Shown: positions 1 to 6,543 of the stretch, in pieces
Layout of the letters: the number at the start of each line of letters is the position of its first letter
Numbering within the stretch: the stretch's first letter is position 1
Source: Pseudomonadota bacterium
Lineage (GTDB): Bacteria > Pseudomonadota > Alphaproteobacteria > Rhodobacterales > Rhodobacteraceae
Assembly: GCA_027592105.1 (NCBI GenBank)
Contig: JAQCLA010000046.1
Span: forward strand, 1-12,966
DNA: 12,966 nucleotides
Direction: 5' to 3'
Notes under the pieces: generated by a model
Databases searched by the model: none
What the model was told of the DNA's origin: nothing
What the model saw: the letters and a program-made list of their open reading frames with translations, nothing else
Position numbers and translations under genes: made by a program

Positions 1-475
1 CGGGCACCAAGCTTGCGGTCCAGATCGCGCCGCCGGTCGCCAGATCGGTGGCCTGCAACTGCCCAGCCGCATCGATGGTGAAGACCGCGCTTGCATTGGC
101 CACGGGATCAGTCGCGATGCGGTTGCGGCGGCTGTTGCCTTGGCCGATATCAGCCGTCCAGACAGCCACGGGTACGGCCGACAATGCGGCATGTGGCAGG
201 CGGTTGGCACTATTGAAGCCGCGGCTGGACCAAATGTCGATCCGGCTGGCCGTGGGAAGCGAAATCGGGCGCGCCACACCAGCCATCGCGGCATCGGAGG
301 CGGCAGCGCGTCCATCTTCACCGGGCAGGCTTGCAGACAAGGGCGTGCGCGTATCAAAGCGTTCACCGGGCAGCACCAGCTCGCGCTCGCAGGCTGCGAC
401 GAACACCATCGCGCAAACACCAAGCGCCAAACCGATCTTGCGTTCCATTCCCGCTCTGCCCTTCGGTCCGGTCAT
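1..475 (-). CDS. bamB: BamB-like outer-membrane assembly lipoprotein (PQQ-type beta-propeller), N-terminal part
   Basis: Partial gene: the first 158 codons are present and the rest lies beyond the left edge. The ATG at 475 is preceded by an AGGAAGG ribosome binding site about 7 bases upstream. An internal ATG at 448 is an alternative start with a weaker site. The N-terminus is a lipoprotein signal: charged residues (R7, R12, K13), a hydrophobic core, and a lipobox V26-A-A-C29. Further in, the residues around 'TIDAAGQLQATDLATGGAIWT' (about 136-155) look like one blade of a PQQ/WD-like beta-propeller, in which a stored value is compared inside and outside the cell. BamB is the beta-propeller lipoprotein of the BAM complex that inserts outer-membrane proteins. 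The assignment rests on lipobox, blade motif and the adjacent YfgM-like gene, a pairing also seen in other Gram-negatives. Without the remaining blades, another PQQ-repeat lipoprotein cannot be excluded. Confidence 0.72.
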   Translation of the reverse strand, partial: MTGPKGRAGMERKIGLALGVCAMVFVAACERELVLPGERFDTRTPLSASLPGEDGRAAASDAAMAGVARPISLPTASRIDIWSSRGFNSANRLPHAALSAVPVAVWTADIGQGNSRRNRIATDPVANASAVFTIDAAGQLQATDLATGGAIWTASLVP

Positions 476-515
476 GCCCCGGCCTTCCTGTTATACCGCC
501 CGCACGCGGCCGTCG

Positions 516-1193
516 TCATGGTTGCGTGGCTGGGGCAGTGTCGATCAAGCTTGCGCCCGCCTCGATCGCCACAATCAACTGCGCGGCGCGTTCTTGCAAG
601 CCCGCCGTGGCCGCGGCGTTGCGCGCGATGATCTGTAGCCGCGCCAAGGCGGCCTCGGTATCACCAGCGCGCAGATCGAGAAGTGCCAGCTGCTCTTCGG
701 CCAACATCGCGTAGGGTGCGCCGGGTGCGGCCAAGACATCAAAGATCAAACGCGCAGTCGCCGGCTCGGAGGGTGCCAACAATTCCGCCTTCAGCACCGC
801 CAAATCGCGGTAGCGCCGGGGCAGATCGCCCGCCTCGGCGGCAGTGCGCAGCCCTGCTGCGACATCGGCCGCCTCATCGGCACCCGGTGCGGTTTCGGCG
901 GCGGCCAAAAGCGCCAGCAAGATCTGCGCCTCGGGGTTATCGGTTGCGATCGCAGAAAGCGCGGCGACGCGCGCAGGACCATCCGGCCCATCGAGCGCGG
1001 ACAACAGCGCATCGCCGAACGCCTGCGATGCCGCGCGGTCTTGTGCGCGGGAATATTCGAACCAAGCAGCCACGGCCACGATGCCGACCACCACCAGAAC
1101 GGCAAGCCAGCCCCAACGGCGAAACAGCGCGAAAAGTCGATCACGGCGGACCTCTTCGGTCACCTCATCGATAAAACTGTCGGTATTCGACAT
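516..1193 (-). CDS. YfgM-like membrane-anchored periplasmic TPR-type protein
   Basis: 225 residues. The ATG at 1193 begins MSNTDSFIDEVTEEVRRDRL. The frame stays open for 32 codons upstream, but that extension is not protein-like and the 1193 start has a G-rich site (GGGGGG) just upstream. A short charged cytoplasmic segment is followed by one transmembrane helix at about 28-44, preceded by an RR pair. The rest is Ala/Leu/Glu-rich helical repeat sequence typical of TPR-like folds (about 55-215). This is the architecture of YfgM, an ancillary SecYEG translocon subunit that hands proteins to periplasmic chaperones such as PpiD. The role is inferred from architecture and from the BamB-like lipoprotein gene that follows after 40 bases. 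The stop is TGA at 516-518. Promoter elements are not clear. The two dyads at 1291-1357 lie upstream and could affect this gene as well as the divergent efflux operon. Confidence 0.78.
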   Translation of the reverse strand: MSNTDSFIDEVTEEVRRDRLFALFRRWGWLAVLVVVGIVAVAAWFEYSRAQDRAASQAFGDALLSALDGPDGPARVAALSAIATDNPEAQILLALLAAAETAPGADEAADVAAGLRTAAEAGDLPRRYRDLAVLKAELLAPSEPATARLIFDVLAAPGAPYAMLAEEQLALLDLRAGDTEAALARLQIIARNAAATAGLQERAAQLIVAIEAGASLIDTAPATQP

Positions 1194-1290
1194 CTGCCCC
1201 CCGCAACCCCGGTCACTCCAATGCGTGCTGCGTCTTAGCCCGACGCCACCCTTGGCCGCAAGACCCGCAGCGGTACATGCCAGCGGCAAA

Positions 1291-1310
1291 ATCTGAACAG
1301 TTCGGTTCAG
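1291..1310. promoter_or_regulatory. Candidate repressor operator, copy 1 (perfect dyad)
   Basis: The core at 1293-1310 is CTGAAC-N6-GTTCAG, a perfect 6-bp inverted repeat. A second copy starts at 1338; over 20 bases the two share 16 identical positions. Size, symmetry and position in front of an RND efflux operon fit a TetR-family operator, but no regulator gene is in the window, so the binding protein is unknown. It lies between the efflux operon and the divergent yfgM-like gene. Confidence 0.5.
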
Positions 1311-1337
1311 TCTTGCGCGGCAACGCAGAAAAAACTA

Positions 1338-1357
1338 ATCTGAACCGGTCAGTTTAG
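1338..1357. promoter_or_regulatory. Candidate repressor operator, copy 2 (near-perfect dyad)
   Basis: The core at 1340-1357 is CTGAAC-N6-GTTTAG, the same dyad as copy 1 with one arm mismatch. It lies 81-98 bases upstream of the fusion-protein start. It overlaps a weak possible -10 (TAATCT, 1336-1341) that sits 17 bases after a weak possible -35 (TTGCGC, 1313-1318). A repressor bound here and at copy 1 would flank and cover that promoter. The promoter hexamers are poor matches and only suggestive. Confidence 0.45.
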
Positions 1358-1437
1358 CGTAATCAAGACAACTGGCAGAATGCTTGGCCGCACCGCCACG
1401 GGCCCACCCCGCGGAACGGCCCGGAAAAAGGGTTAGC

Positions 1438-2685
1438 ATGCGCATCTTTCCAATGATCACTGCGACGCTTGTGTGCATCGCAATTTTCTTTGCGGTTTTT
1501 CAACGCGAGGCCTTGGTGAATTTCGCCGCCCGCTTCGGCGCGCAAGACAGCATGCCGCCTGCGGATGACGCCGCACCCGGCCCGGTCGCGACCGCGCAAA
1601 GTGAGACCCAAGACGAGCGCGTGCATGTGCTTGTGCGCCGCTCGACCGCGCAGATCACGGAAAACGCCGTGCCTTTGCGTGGCCGGACCGAAGCGATGCG
1701 CGCCGTTACCGTGGCCGCCGAAACGGCGGGGCGGATCATCTCGACCCCGATCCGCGCCGGTGCCTATGTCGAAACCGGCACGGTCTTGTGCCAAATCGAC
1801 CCCGGCACGCGGCTGACCGCCCGCGAGGAGGCTTCGGCCGCGCTGCAATCCGCCCGTGCCCGCCTGCCCGAGGCCGAGGCACAGCTTTTAGGCGCGCGCG
1901 CGCAGTTGACCGCAGCCGAGATCGACGCCAATGCCGCCACGCAGCTTAGCGCCTCTGGCTTTGCCTCGGAAACCCGCGCCGCTGGGGCCGAGGCCGTGCG
2001 CGAAGGTGCGCTGGCCGGCATCCAATCGGGCGAAGCGGCCGTGGCGCAAGCGCGCTCGGGCATCCGCTCGGCCGAGGCCGCGGTGACGCGCGCGCAAGAA
2101 GAGATTGACCGGCTGACCATCATGGCCCCTTTCGCAGGCTATCTTGAGACAGACACCGCCGAATTGGGCAGCTTGCTGCAACCCGGTAGCCCCTGCGCGC
2201 GCATCATCCAGCTTGATCCGATCAAGCTGGTGGGGTTTGTCCCCGAAGCACAGGTCGACCGCGTGACGGTGGGGGCCATGGCCGGTGCGCGGCTCGCCTC
2301 GGGGCGTGATGTGATGGGCGAGGTGAGTTTCGTCAGCCGCTCGGCCGATGAGCGCACCCGCACCTTCCGTGTCGAGATCACGGTGCCCAATGCCGATGTC
2401 ACGATCCGCGACGGCCAGACTGCCGATATCTTGATCCGCTCCGAGGGGATTCCCGCGCATCTCTTGCCCGCCTCGGCGATGACGCTGGACGACAACGGCA
2501 CCTTGGGCCTGCGCATCGTGACCGATGGCGTGGTGCAGTTCGTGCCCGTGCGCATGCTACGCGACACGGCCAATGGCGTGTGGCTGACGGGCCTAGCCGA
2601 AACGGCGGATGTGATCATGGTGGGCCAAGAATTCGTCACCGATGGTGTTGCGGTCCGCGTGAGTTATGACGAGGTGACGCAATGA
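1438..2685 (+). CDS. RND efflux membrane fusion protein (HlyD/AcrA type periplasmic adaptor)
   Basis: 415 residues from the ATG at 1438, which has an AAGGG site about 6 bases upstream and begins directly with a membrane anchor. The frame extends to an upstream ATG at 1384, but that adds a proline/arginine-rich stretch ahead of the anchor and is less likely. Layout: N-terminal hydrophobic anchor (about 4-21); first lipoyl half (about 88-122); a long Ala/Glu/Gln-rich helical hairpin (about 124-225); second lipoyl half beginning IMAPFAGYLETDTAELGSLL (228-247); beta-barrel (about 262-335); membrane-proximal C-terminus. Such adaptors bridge the inner-membrane pump to a TolC-type channel. C13 lies inside the hydrophobic anchor without a good lipobox, so it is probably not a lipoprotein. 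The TGA overlaps the permease ATG, which indicates translational coupling. The substrate cannot be read from sequence. Confidence 0.9.
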   Translation: MRIFPMITATLVCIAIFFAVFQREALVNFAARFGAQDSMPPADDAAPGPVATAQSETQDERVHVLVRRSTAQITENAVPLRGRTEAMRAVTVAAETAGRIISTPIRAGAYVETGTVLCQIDPGTRLTAREEASAALQSARARLPEAEAQLLGARAQLTAAEIDANAATQLSASGFASETRAAGAEAVREGALAGIQSGEAAVAQARSGIRSAEAAVTRAQEEIDRLTIMAPFAGYLETDTAELGSLLQPGSPCARIIQLDPIKLVGFVPEAQVDRVTVGAMAGARLASGRDVMGEVSFVSRSADERTRTFRVEITVPNADVTIRDGQTADILIRSEGIPAHLLPASAMTLDDNGTLGLRIVTDGVVQFVPVRMLRDTANGVWLTGLAETADVIMVGQEFVTDGVAVRVSYDEVTQ

Positions 2686-5600
2686 CCGGCTTGATCGACT
2701 GGGCCGCCAGCCGTGCGCGCATGGTCGTGGCGTTCGTGGTGCTCTCGCTGGTCGTGGGCACCGCCGCCTATGTGGGCCTTCCGAAAGAGGGTGAGCCCGA
2801 CATCGACATTCCGGGCCTGTTCGTCTCGGTCCCCTTCCCCGGTATTTCCGCCGAGGATAGCGAGCGCCTGCTCGTCCGCCCGATGGAGGCGGAGTTTCAG
2901 GATCTCGACGGTCTGACCACCATCACCGCCACCGCCGCCGAAGGTTTCGCCGGGATTTTCGTCGAGTTCGAATTTGGCTGGGATAAATCGGCGACCATCG
3001 CCGATCTGCGCGACGCCATGGGCCGCGCACAGGCGCAATTCCCCGCAGGTGCCGAAAGCTATTCGATCAACGAGATCAATTTCTCGGAGTTTCCGATCAT
3101 CATCGTCGCTCTCTCGGGTGACGCGCCCGAGCGGACATTGATCCGTCTGGCAACCGAGATGCAGACAGCGCTTGAGGCGCTGACGCCGGTGCTGGAAGCC
3201 GGGCTTGCCGGCACGCGCGACGAGATGCTCGAGGTGATCCTCGACCCGCTCGCGCTCGAAGCTTATGACGTCACCGCCGCCGATCTGATCGGGGCCGTGG
3301 TCAACAATAACCAACTCATCGCCGCAGGCGAGGTGACGACCGAGGGCGGGGCGATCTCGGTCAAGATCCCCTCAAGCTTCGATGGTCCGGCCGATGTCTA
3401 CAACCTGCCGATCACGGTCAATGGCGACCGCGTGGTCACCTTGGGCGAATTGGCCGAGATCCGCCTGACCTATGAGGACCGCACCGGCACCGCGCGTTTC
3501 AACGGCGAGCCGACCGTTGCGTTGCAAGTGGTCAAGCGCCAAGGCTTCAACATCATGGACACCGCCGCCCTTGTGCGCGCCACAGTCGATGATGTCCGCA
3601 GCACATGGCCCGTGGAATTGCAGCAATCGGTGCATGTGGACACCACGCTCGACCAATCGGTCACCGTGGCCGACATGGTGCGCCAACTCGAAGGGTCGGT
3701 CTTGACCGCCATCGCGCTGGTCATGGTGGTGGTGCTGGCCGCCCTTGGCACACGCTCGGCCATGCTGGTGGGGTTCGCGATCCCCACATCCTTCATGCTG
3801 GCCTTCGTGCTCTTGGGCATCATGGGGGTGCCGATCTCGAACATCGTGATGTTCGGCCTGATCTTGGCGGTCGGCATGTTGGTCGATGGTGCGGTGGTGG
3901 TGGTCGAATATGCCGATAAGCGCCTGCAAGCCGGCGCGCGCCCGATGCAGGCTTATACGGATGCGGCCAAGCGGATGTTCTGGCCGGTCGTGGCCTCGAC
4001 CGCGACCACGCTTTGCGCCTTTTTGCCGATGCTCTTCTGGCCCGGCGTGCCGGGTGAATTCATGGGCATGCTGCCTGTGACGATGATCTTCGTGCTTTCG
4101 GCCTCGCTCATCGTGGCCTTGGTCTATCTGCCGGTTCTGGGCGGTGTGGCCGCGCGGTTCACGCGGCTGACCGAACGGGCGAGTGCTGCGATCATGGCGC
4201 TGGTGCCGTGGTATGTGGCGCGCGTCGCGATCACGCTTGTGATCGCATATCTGATGTTCATGGCCGCGATGCAGATGATCAACCCCGGTGTGCTGATCGA
4301 TATGCCCGCCGATGCCGCACCGATGATCCGCATGGCACCGGGGGCGATCTTGTTCGTGCTGGCGGCATGCGCCATGTCGGCGATGATGGGCACGGTCATG
4401 CCTGCCGCCCGTAACGCGCGCGTCGAAGCGGGCTATCGCCGCACACCCTTTGGCCATGTGATCCATGCCATCGTCGGCAACCCGGTGATGCCGCTGGTCT
4501 CGATCGGGGCGGTCGTGGGCTTTGTCATCTGGACCTTCGCCTATTTCGGCGAAAACAATAACGGGGTCGAGTTCTTCGTCGAAAGCGAGCCTGAGAACGC
4601 CATCGTCTATGTGCGCGCGCGCGGCAACCTCTCGGTCACCGAGCAAGACGCGATCGTGCGCCAGGTCGAGGCGCTGGTCATCGATACCGAAGGCGTGCGC
4701 GATGTCTTTGCCTTTGCGGGCGACGGCGGGTTGAACAACAACACAGGCGGTGTGGCGGCCCCCGTCGACACCATCGGCCAGATCCAGCTTGACCTTGAGC
4801 CTTGGGGCCAACGCCCTGATGGCGATCTGATCTTGGCGCGCCTGCAAGAGCGGCTTGACCAATTGCCCGGCATCGCGACCGAGATCTTTTCGCAATCGCG
4901 CGGGCCTGCCAGCGGCAAGCCGCTGCACCTGCGCCTGTCGGGCGACAATTGGGATGAGCTGCAAGCCGCCGCCAATATCGCGCGCGGCTATTTCAACACC
5001 CTGCCCGGCTTGACGCTGGTCGAAGATACCCTGCCCCTGCCCGGCATCGATTGGCAGATCGATGTCGATGTCGAGGCGGCGGGCCGTTTTGCCGCCGATG
5101 TGGCGACCGTGGGCGCGATGGTCCAGCTGGTCACACGCGGGATCTTGCTCGATACCATGCGCGTGCCGACCTCGGATGAAGAGATCGAGATCCGCGTGCG
5201 CTTTCCAGAAGAGGCGCGCGTTCTCTCGACGCTCGACACACTGCGCGTGCGCACCCGCGACGGGCTGGTGCCGCTCTCGAATTTCGTGCGCTACACCCCT
5301 GCTCCGCAGCTGGCCGAGATCAACCGCATCGACCAAAGCCGCGTCTTGGATGTGAAAGCCGATGTGCTGACGGGGCTTTACCGGATCGAAGACGGCGATG
5401 GCACGGCACTGGCCTATGCCTTCGACGCCGCCGACAGCACGAGTGAGGCAGCACCCGATTTCACCGCCGCAGGGCGCGATTGGCAGATCTTGCAGCGCTT
5501 TGACGACCAAACCACCGACCAGCTTGCCAATGGGCTGACGCTCGGGGCCTATCTGGCCGTCTCCGTGAACGCCAATGAACGCATCGCGGCCGTCAGCGCG

Positions 5601-6425
5601 TGGCTGGCCGAGCAATCGCCGCTGCCAGCATCGGTCAATTGGGAATGGGCCGGCGATCAAGAGGAACAGGCCGAAAGCCAAGCCTTTCTCGGCCAAGCCT
5701 TCGGTGCCGCGCTGGGGCTGATGTTCATCATTTTGCTGGCGCAGTTCAACTCGATCTACAACTCCGTTCTGGTCTTGTTGGCCGTGATCTTGTCGACCGC
5801 CGGTGTGCTGATCGGCATGTTGGTGATGGATCAATCCTTCTCCATCATCATGACCGGCACGGGCATCGTGGCGCTTGCGGGCATCGTGGTGAACAACAAC
5901 ATCGTCTTGATCGACACCTATCAAGAATACGCCCGCTATATGCCCCGGATCGAGGCAATCACCCGCACGGTCGAGGCGCGCATCCGCCCGGTGCTTTTGA
6001 CCACCATCACCACCATGGCGGGTCTGACCCCGATGATGTTCGGCATCAGCCTCGACTTCGGCGATGGGGGCTATACTGTCGACAGCCCAACGGCGCTGTG
6101 GTGGAAGCAACTGGCCACCGCCGTGGTCTTTGGCCTTGGCATCGCGACGGTGCTGACACTGGTCTTCACCCCCTCGCTTTTGGCGCTGCGGATCTGGTTC
6201 TGGACGATCATGGGCTGGGTCACACGCGCCTTGGCACAGATGGGCGCCGATAAGATGAGCCGCGGCGCGCAGGATTGGGCGCTCAACCGCCAGGCACGCC
6301 GCCTGCGCAACCCGATGATCTTTTGGGATGAAGACCCCAGAGCGGACATGGCCACCGCCGCGGACCCGCAAAGCGACACGGATCAACCCGACCCGCTCGC
6401 CCCACCTTTGCGCGCAGCGGAATAA
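2682..6425 (+). CDS. RND-family efflux permease, long variant with extra inter-half hydrophobic segments
   Basis: 1247 residues, against roughly 1050 for AcrB-type pumps. The start ATG overlaps the previous stop and has a GAGGTG site at 2671-2676. Likely helices: TM1 12-31, TM2 about 338-356, TM3 363-381, TM4 388-410, TM5 433-452, TM6 464-490, TM7 602-621, TM8 1004-1021, TM9 1027-1048, TM10 1055-1078, TM11 1104-1120, TM12 1142-1169, with large periplasmic loops after TM1 and TM7. TM4 carries GMLVDGAVVVVE: D402 is kept but the second relay Asp of AcrB is G403. TM10 carries GIVVNNNIVLID, with Asn where AcrB has its relay Lys. Two extra hydrophobic stretches (about 513-533 and 551-571) lie between TM6 and TM7. 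An extra stretch of about 60 residues (about 902-960) precedes TM8, and a hydrophilic tail of about 75 residues ends the protein. It works with the upstream adaptor as a proton-driven exporter. Substrate is unknown, and no outer-membrane channel gene is nearby. Confidence 0.93.
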   Translation: MTGLIDWAASRARMVVAFVVLSLVVGTAAYVGLPKEGEPDIDIPGLFVSVPFPGISAEDSERLLVRPMEAEFQDLDGLTTITATAAEGFAGIFVEFEFGWDKSATIADLRDAMGRAQAQFPAGAESYSINEINFSEFPIIIVALSGDAPERTLIRLATEMQTALEALTPVLEAGLAGTRDEMLEVILDPLALEAYDVTAADLIGAVVNNNQLIAAGEVTTEGGAISVKIPSSFDGPADVYNLPITVNGDRVVTLGELAEIRLTYEDRTGTARFNGEPTVALQVVKRQGFNIMDTAALVRATVDDVRSTWPVELQQSVHVDTTLDQSVTVADMVRQLEGSVLTAIALVMVVVLAALGTRSAMLVGFAIPTSFMLAFVLLGIMGVPISNIVMFGLILAVGMLVDGAVVVVEYADKRLQAGARPMQAYTDAAKRMFWPVVASTATTLCAFLPMLFWPGVPGEFMGMLPVTMIFVLSASLIVALVYLPVLGGVAARFTRLTERASAAIMALVPWYVARVAITLVIAYLMFMAAMQMINPGVLIDMPADAAPMIRMAPGAILFVLAACAMSAMMGTVMPAARNARVEAGYRRTPFGHVIHAIVGNPVMPLVSIGAVVGFVIWTFAYFGENNNGVEFFVESEPENAIVYVRARGNLSVTEQDAIVRQVEALVIDTEGVRDVFAFAGDGGLNNNTGGVAAPVDTIGQIQLDLEPWGQRPDGDLILARLQERLDQLPGIATEIFSQSRGPASGKPLHLRLSGDNWDELQAAANIARGYFNTLPGLTLVEDTLPLPGIDWQIDVDVEAAGRFAADVATVGAMVQLVTRGILLDTMRVPTSDEEIEIRVRFPEEARVLSTLDTLRVRTRDGLVPLSNFVRYTPAPQLAEINRIDQSRVLDVKADVLTGLYRIEDGDGTALAYAFDAADSTSEAAPDFTAAGRDWQILQRFDDQTTDQLANGLTLGAYLAVSVNANERIAAVSAWLAEQSPLPASVNWEWAGDQEEQAESQAFLGQAFGAALGLMFIILLAQFNSIYNSVLVLLAVILSTAGVLIGMLVMDQSFSIIMTGTGIVALAGIVVNNNIVLIDTYQEYARYMPRIEAITRTVEARIRPVLLTTITTMAGLTPMMFGISLDFGDGGYTVDSPTALWWKQLATAVVFGLGIATVLTLVFTPSLLALRIWFWTIMGWVTRALAQMGADKMSRGAQDWALNRQARRLRNPMIFWDEDPRADMATAADPQSDTDQPDPLAPPLRAAE

Positions 6426-6427
6426 AC

Positions 6428-6448
6428 GAGGGGGGTAAATCCCCCCTC
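6428..6448. terminator. GC-rich hairpin, probable terminator of the efflux operon
   Basis: Perfect 8-bp stem (GAGGGGGG / CCCCCCTC) with a TAAAT loop, beginning 3 bases after the permease stop. There is no T-run directly behind it on the plus strand, so it is not a textbook intrinsic terminator. Its position between convergent genes suggests it stops transcription of the efflux operon and may also catch transcripts arriving from uvrA. Confidence 0.65.
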
Positions 6449-6500
6449 ACACGCCCAAAAAATCGTCAAAGACCAACAGGCCTAAACAGCCACGCTGGGC

Positions 6501-6524
6501 GCGATGTTTCGTACGCAACATCGC
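6501..6524. terminator. Hairpin downstream of uvrA, possible terminator
   Basis: Inverted repeat GCGATGTT / AACATCGC (8 bp, perfect) with an 8-base loop, beginning 20 bases past the uvrA stop on the minus strand. No T-run follows directly; the nearest one on that strand is at 6457-6462. It could terminate uvrA alone or together with the hairpin at 6428-6448. Confidence 0.4.
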
Positions 6525-6543
6525 ATCCATACGCCGCGACCCG

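Noticed and set aside
48..714. Plus-strand frames at the left edge as genes
   Set aside because: They overlap the lipoprotein and YfgM-like genes on the minus strand, which have a signal peptide, membrane helix and ribosome binding sites. The plus-strand products are Arg/Ala/Ser-rich without motifs.
1293..1310. GAAC/GTTC words in the efflux operator region as a LexA box
   Set aside because: The words are inverted or one base apart, not the GTTC-N7-GTTC direct repeat; the dyad interpretation fits better.
1384..1437. Upstream ATG extending the membrane fusion protein by 18 residues
   Set aside because: The added segment (MAAPPRAHPAERPGKRVS) precedes the membrane anchor and looks non-coding; the ATG at 1438 has a better ribosome binding site and places the anchor at the N-terminus.
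3372..6386. A 1004-codon open frame on the minus strand, opposite the RND permease gene
   Set aside because: Its product is rich in His, Arg, Asp and Gly with no domain pattern, and the plus strand encodes an unmistakable RND permease over the whole length. Long antisense frames are expected opposite genes with strong G/C third-position bias.
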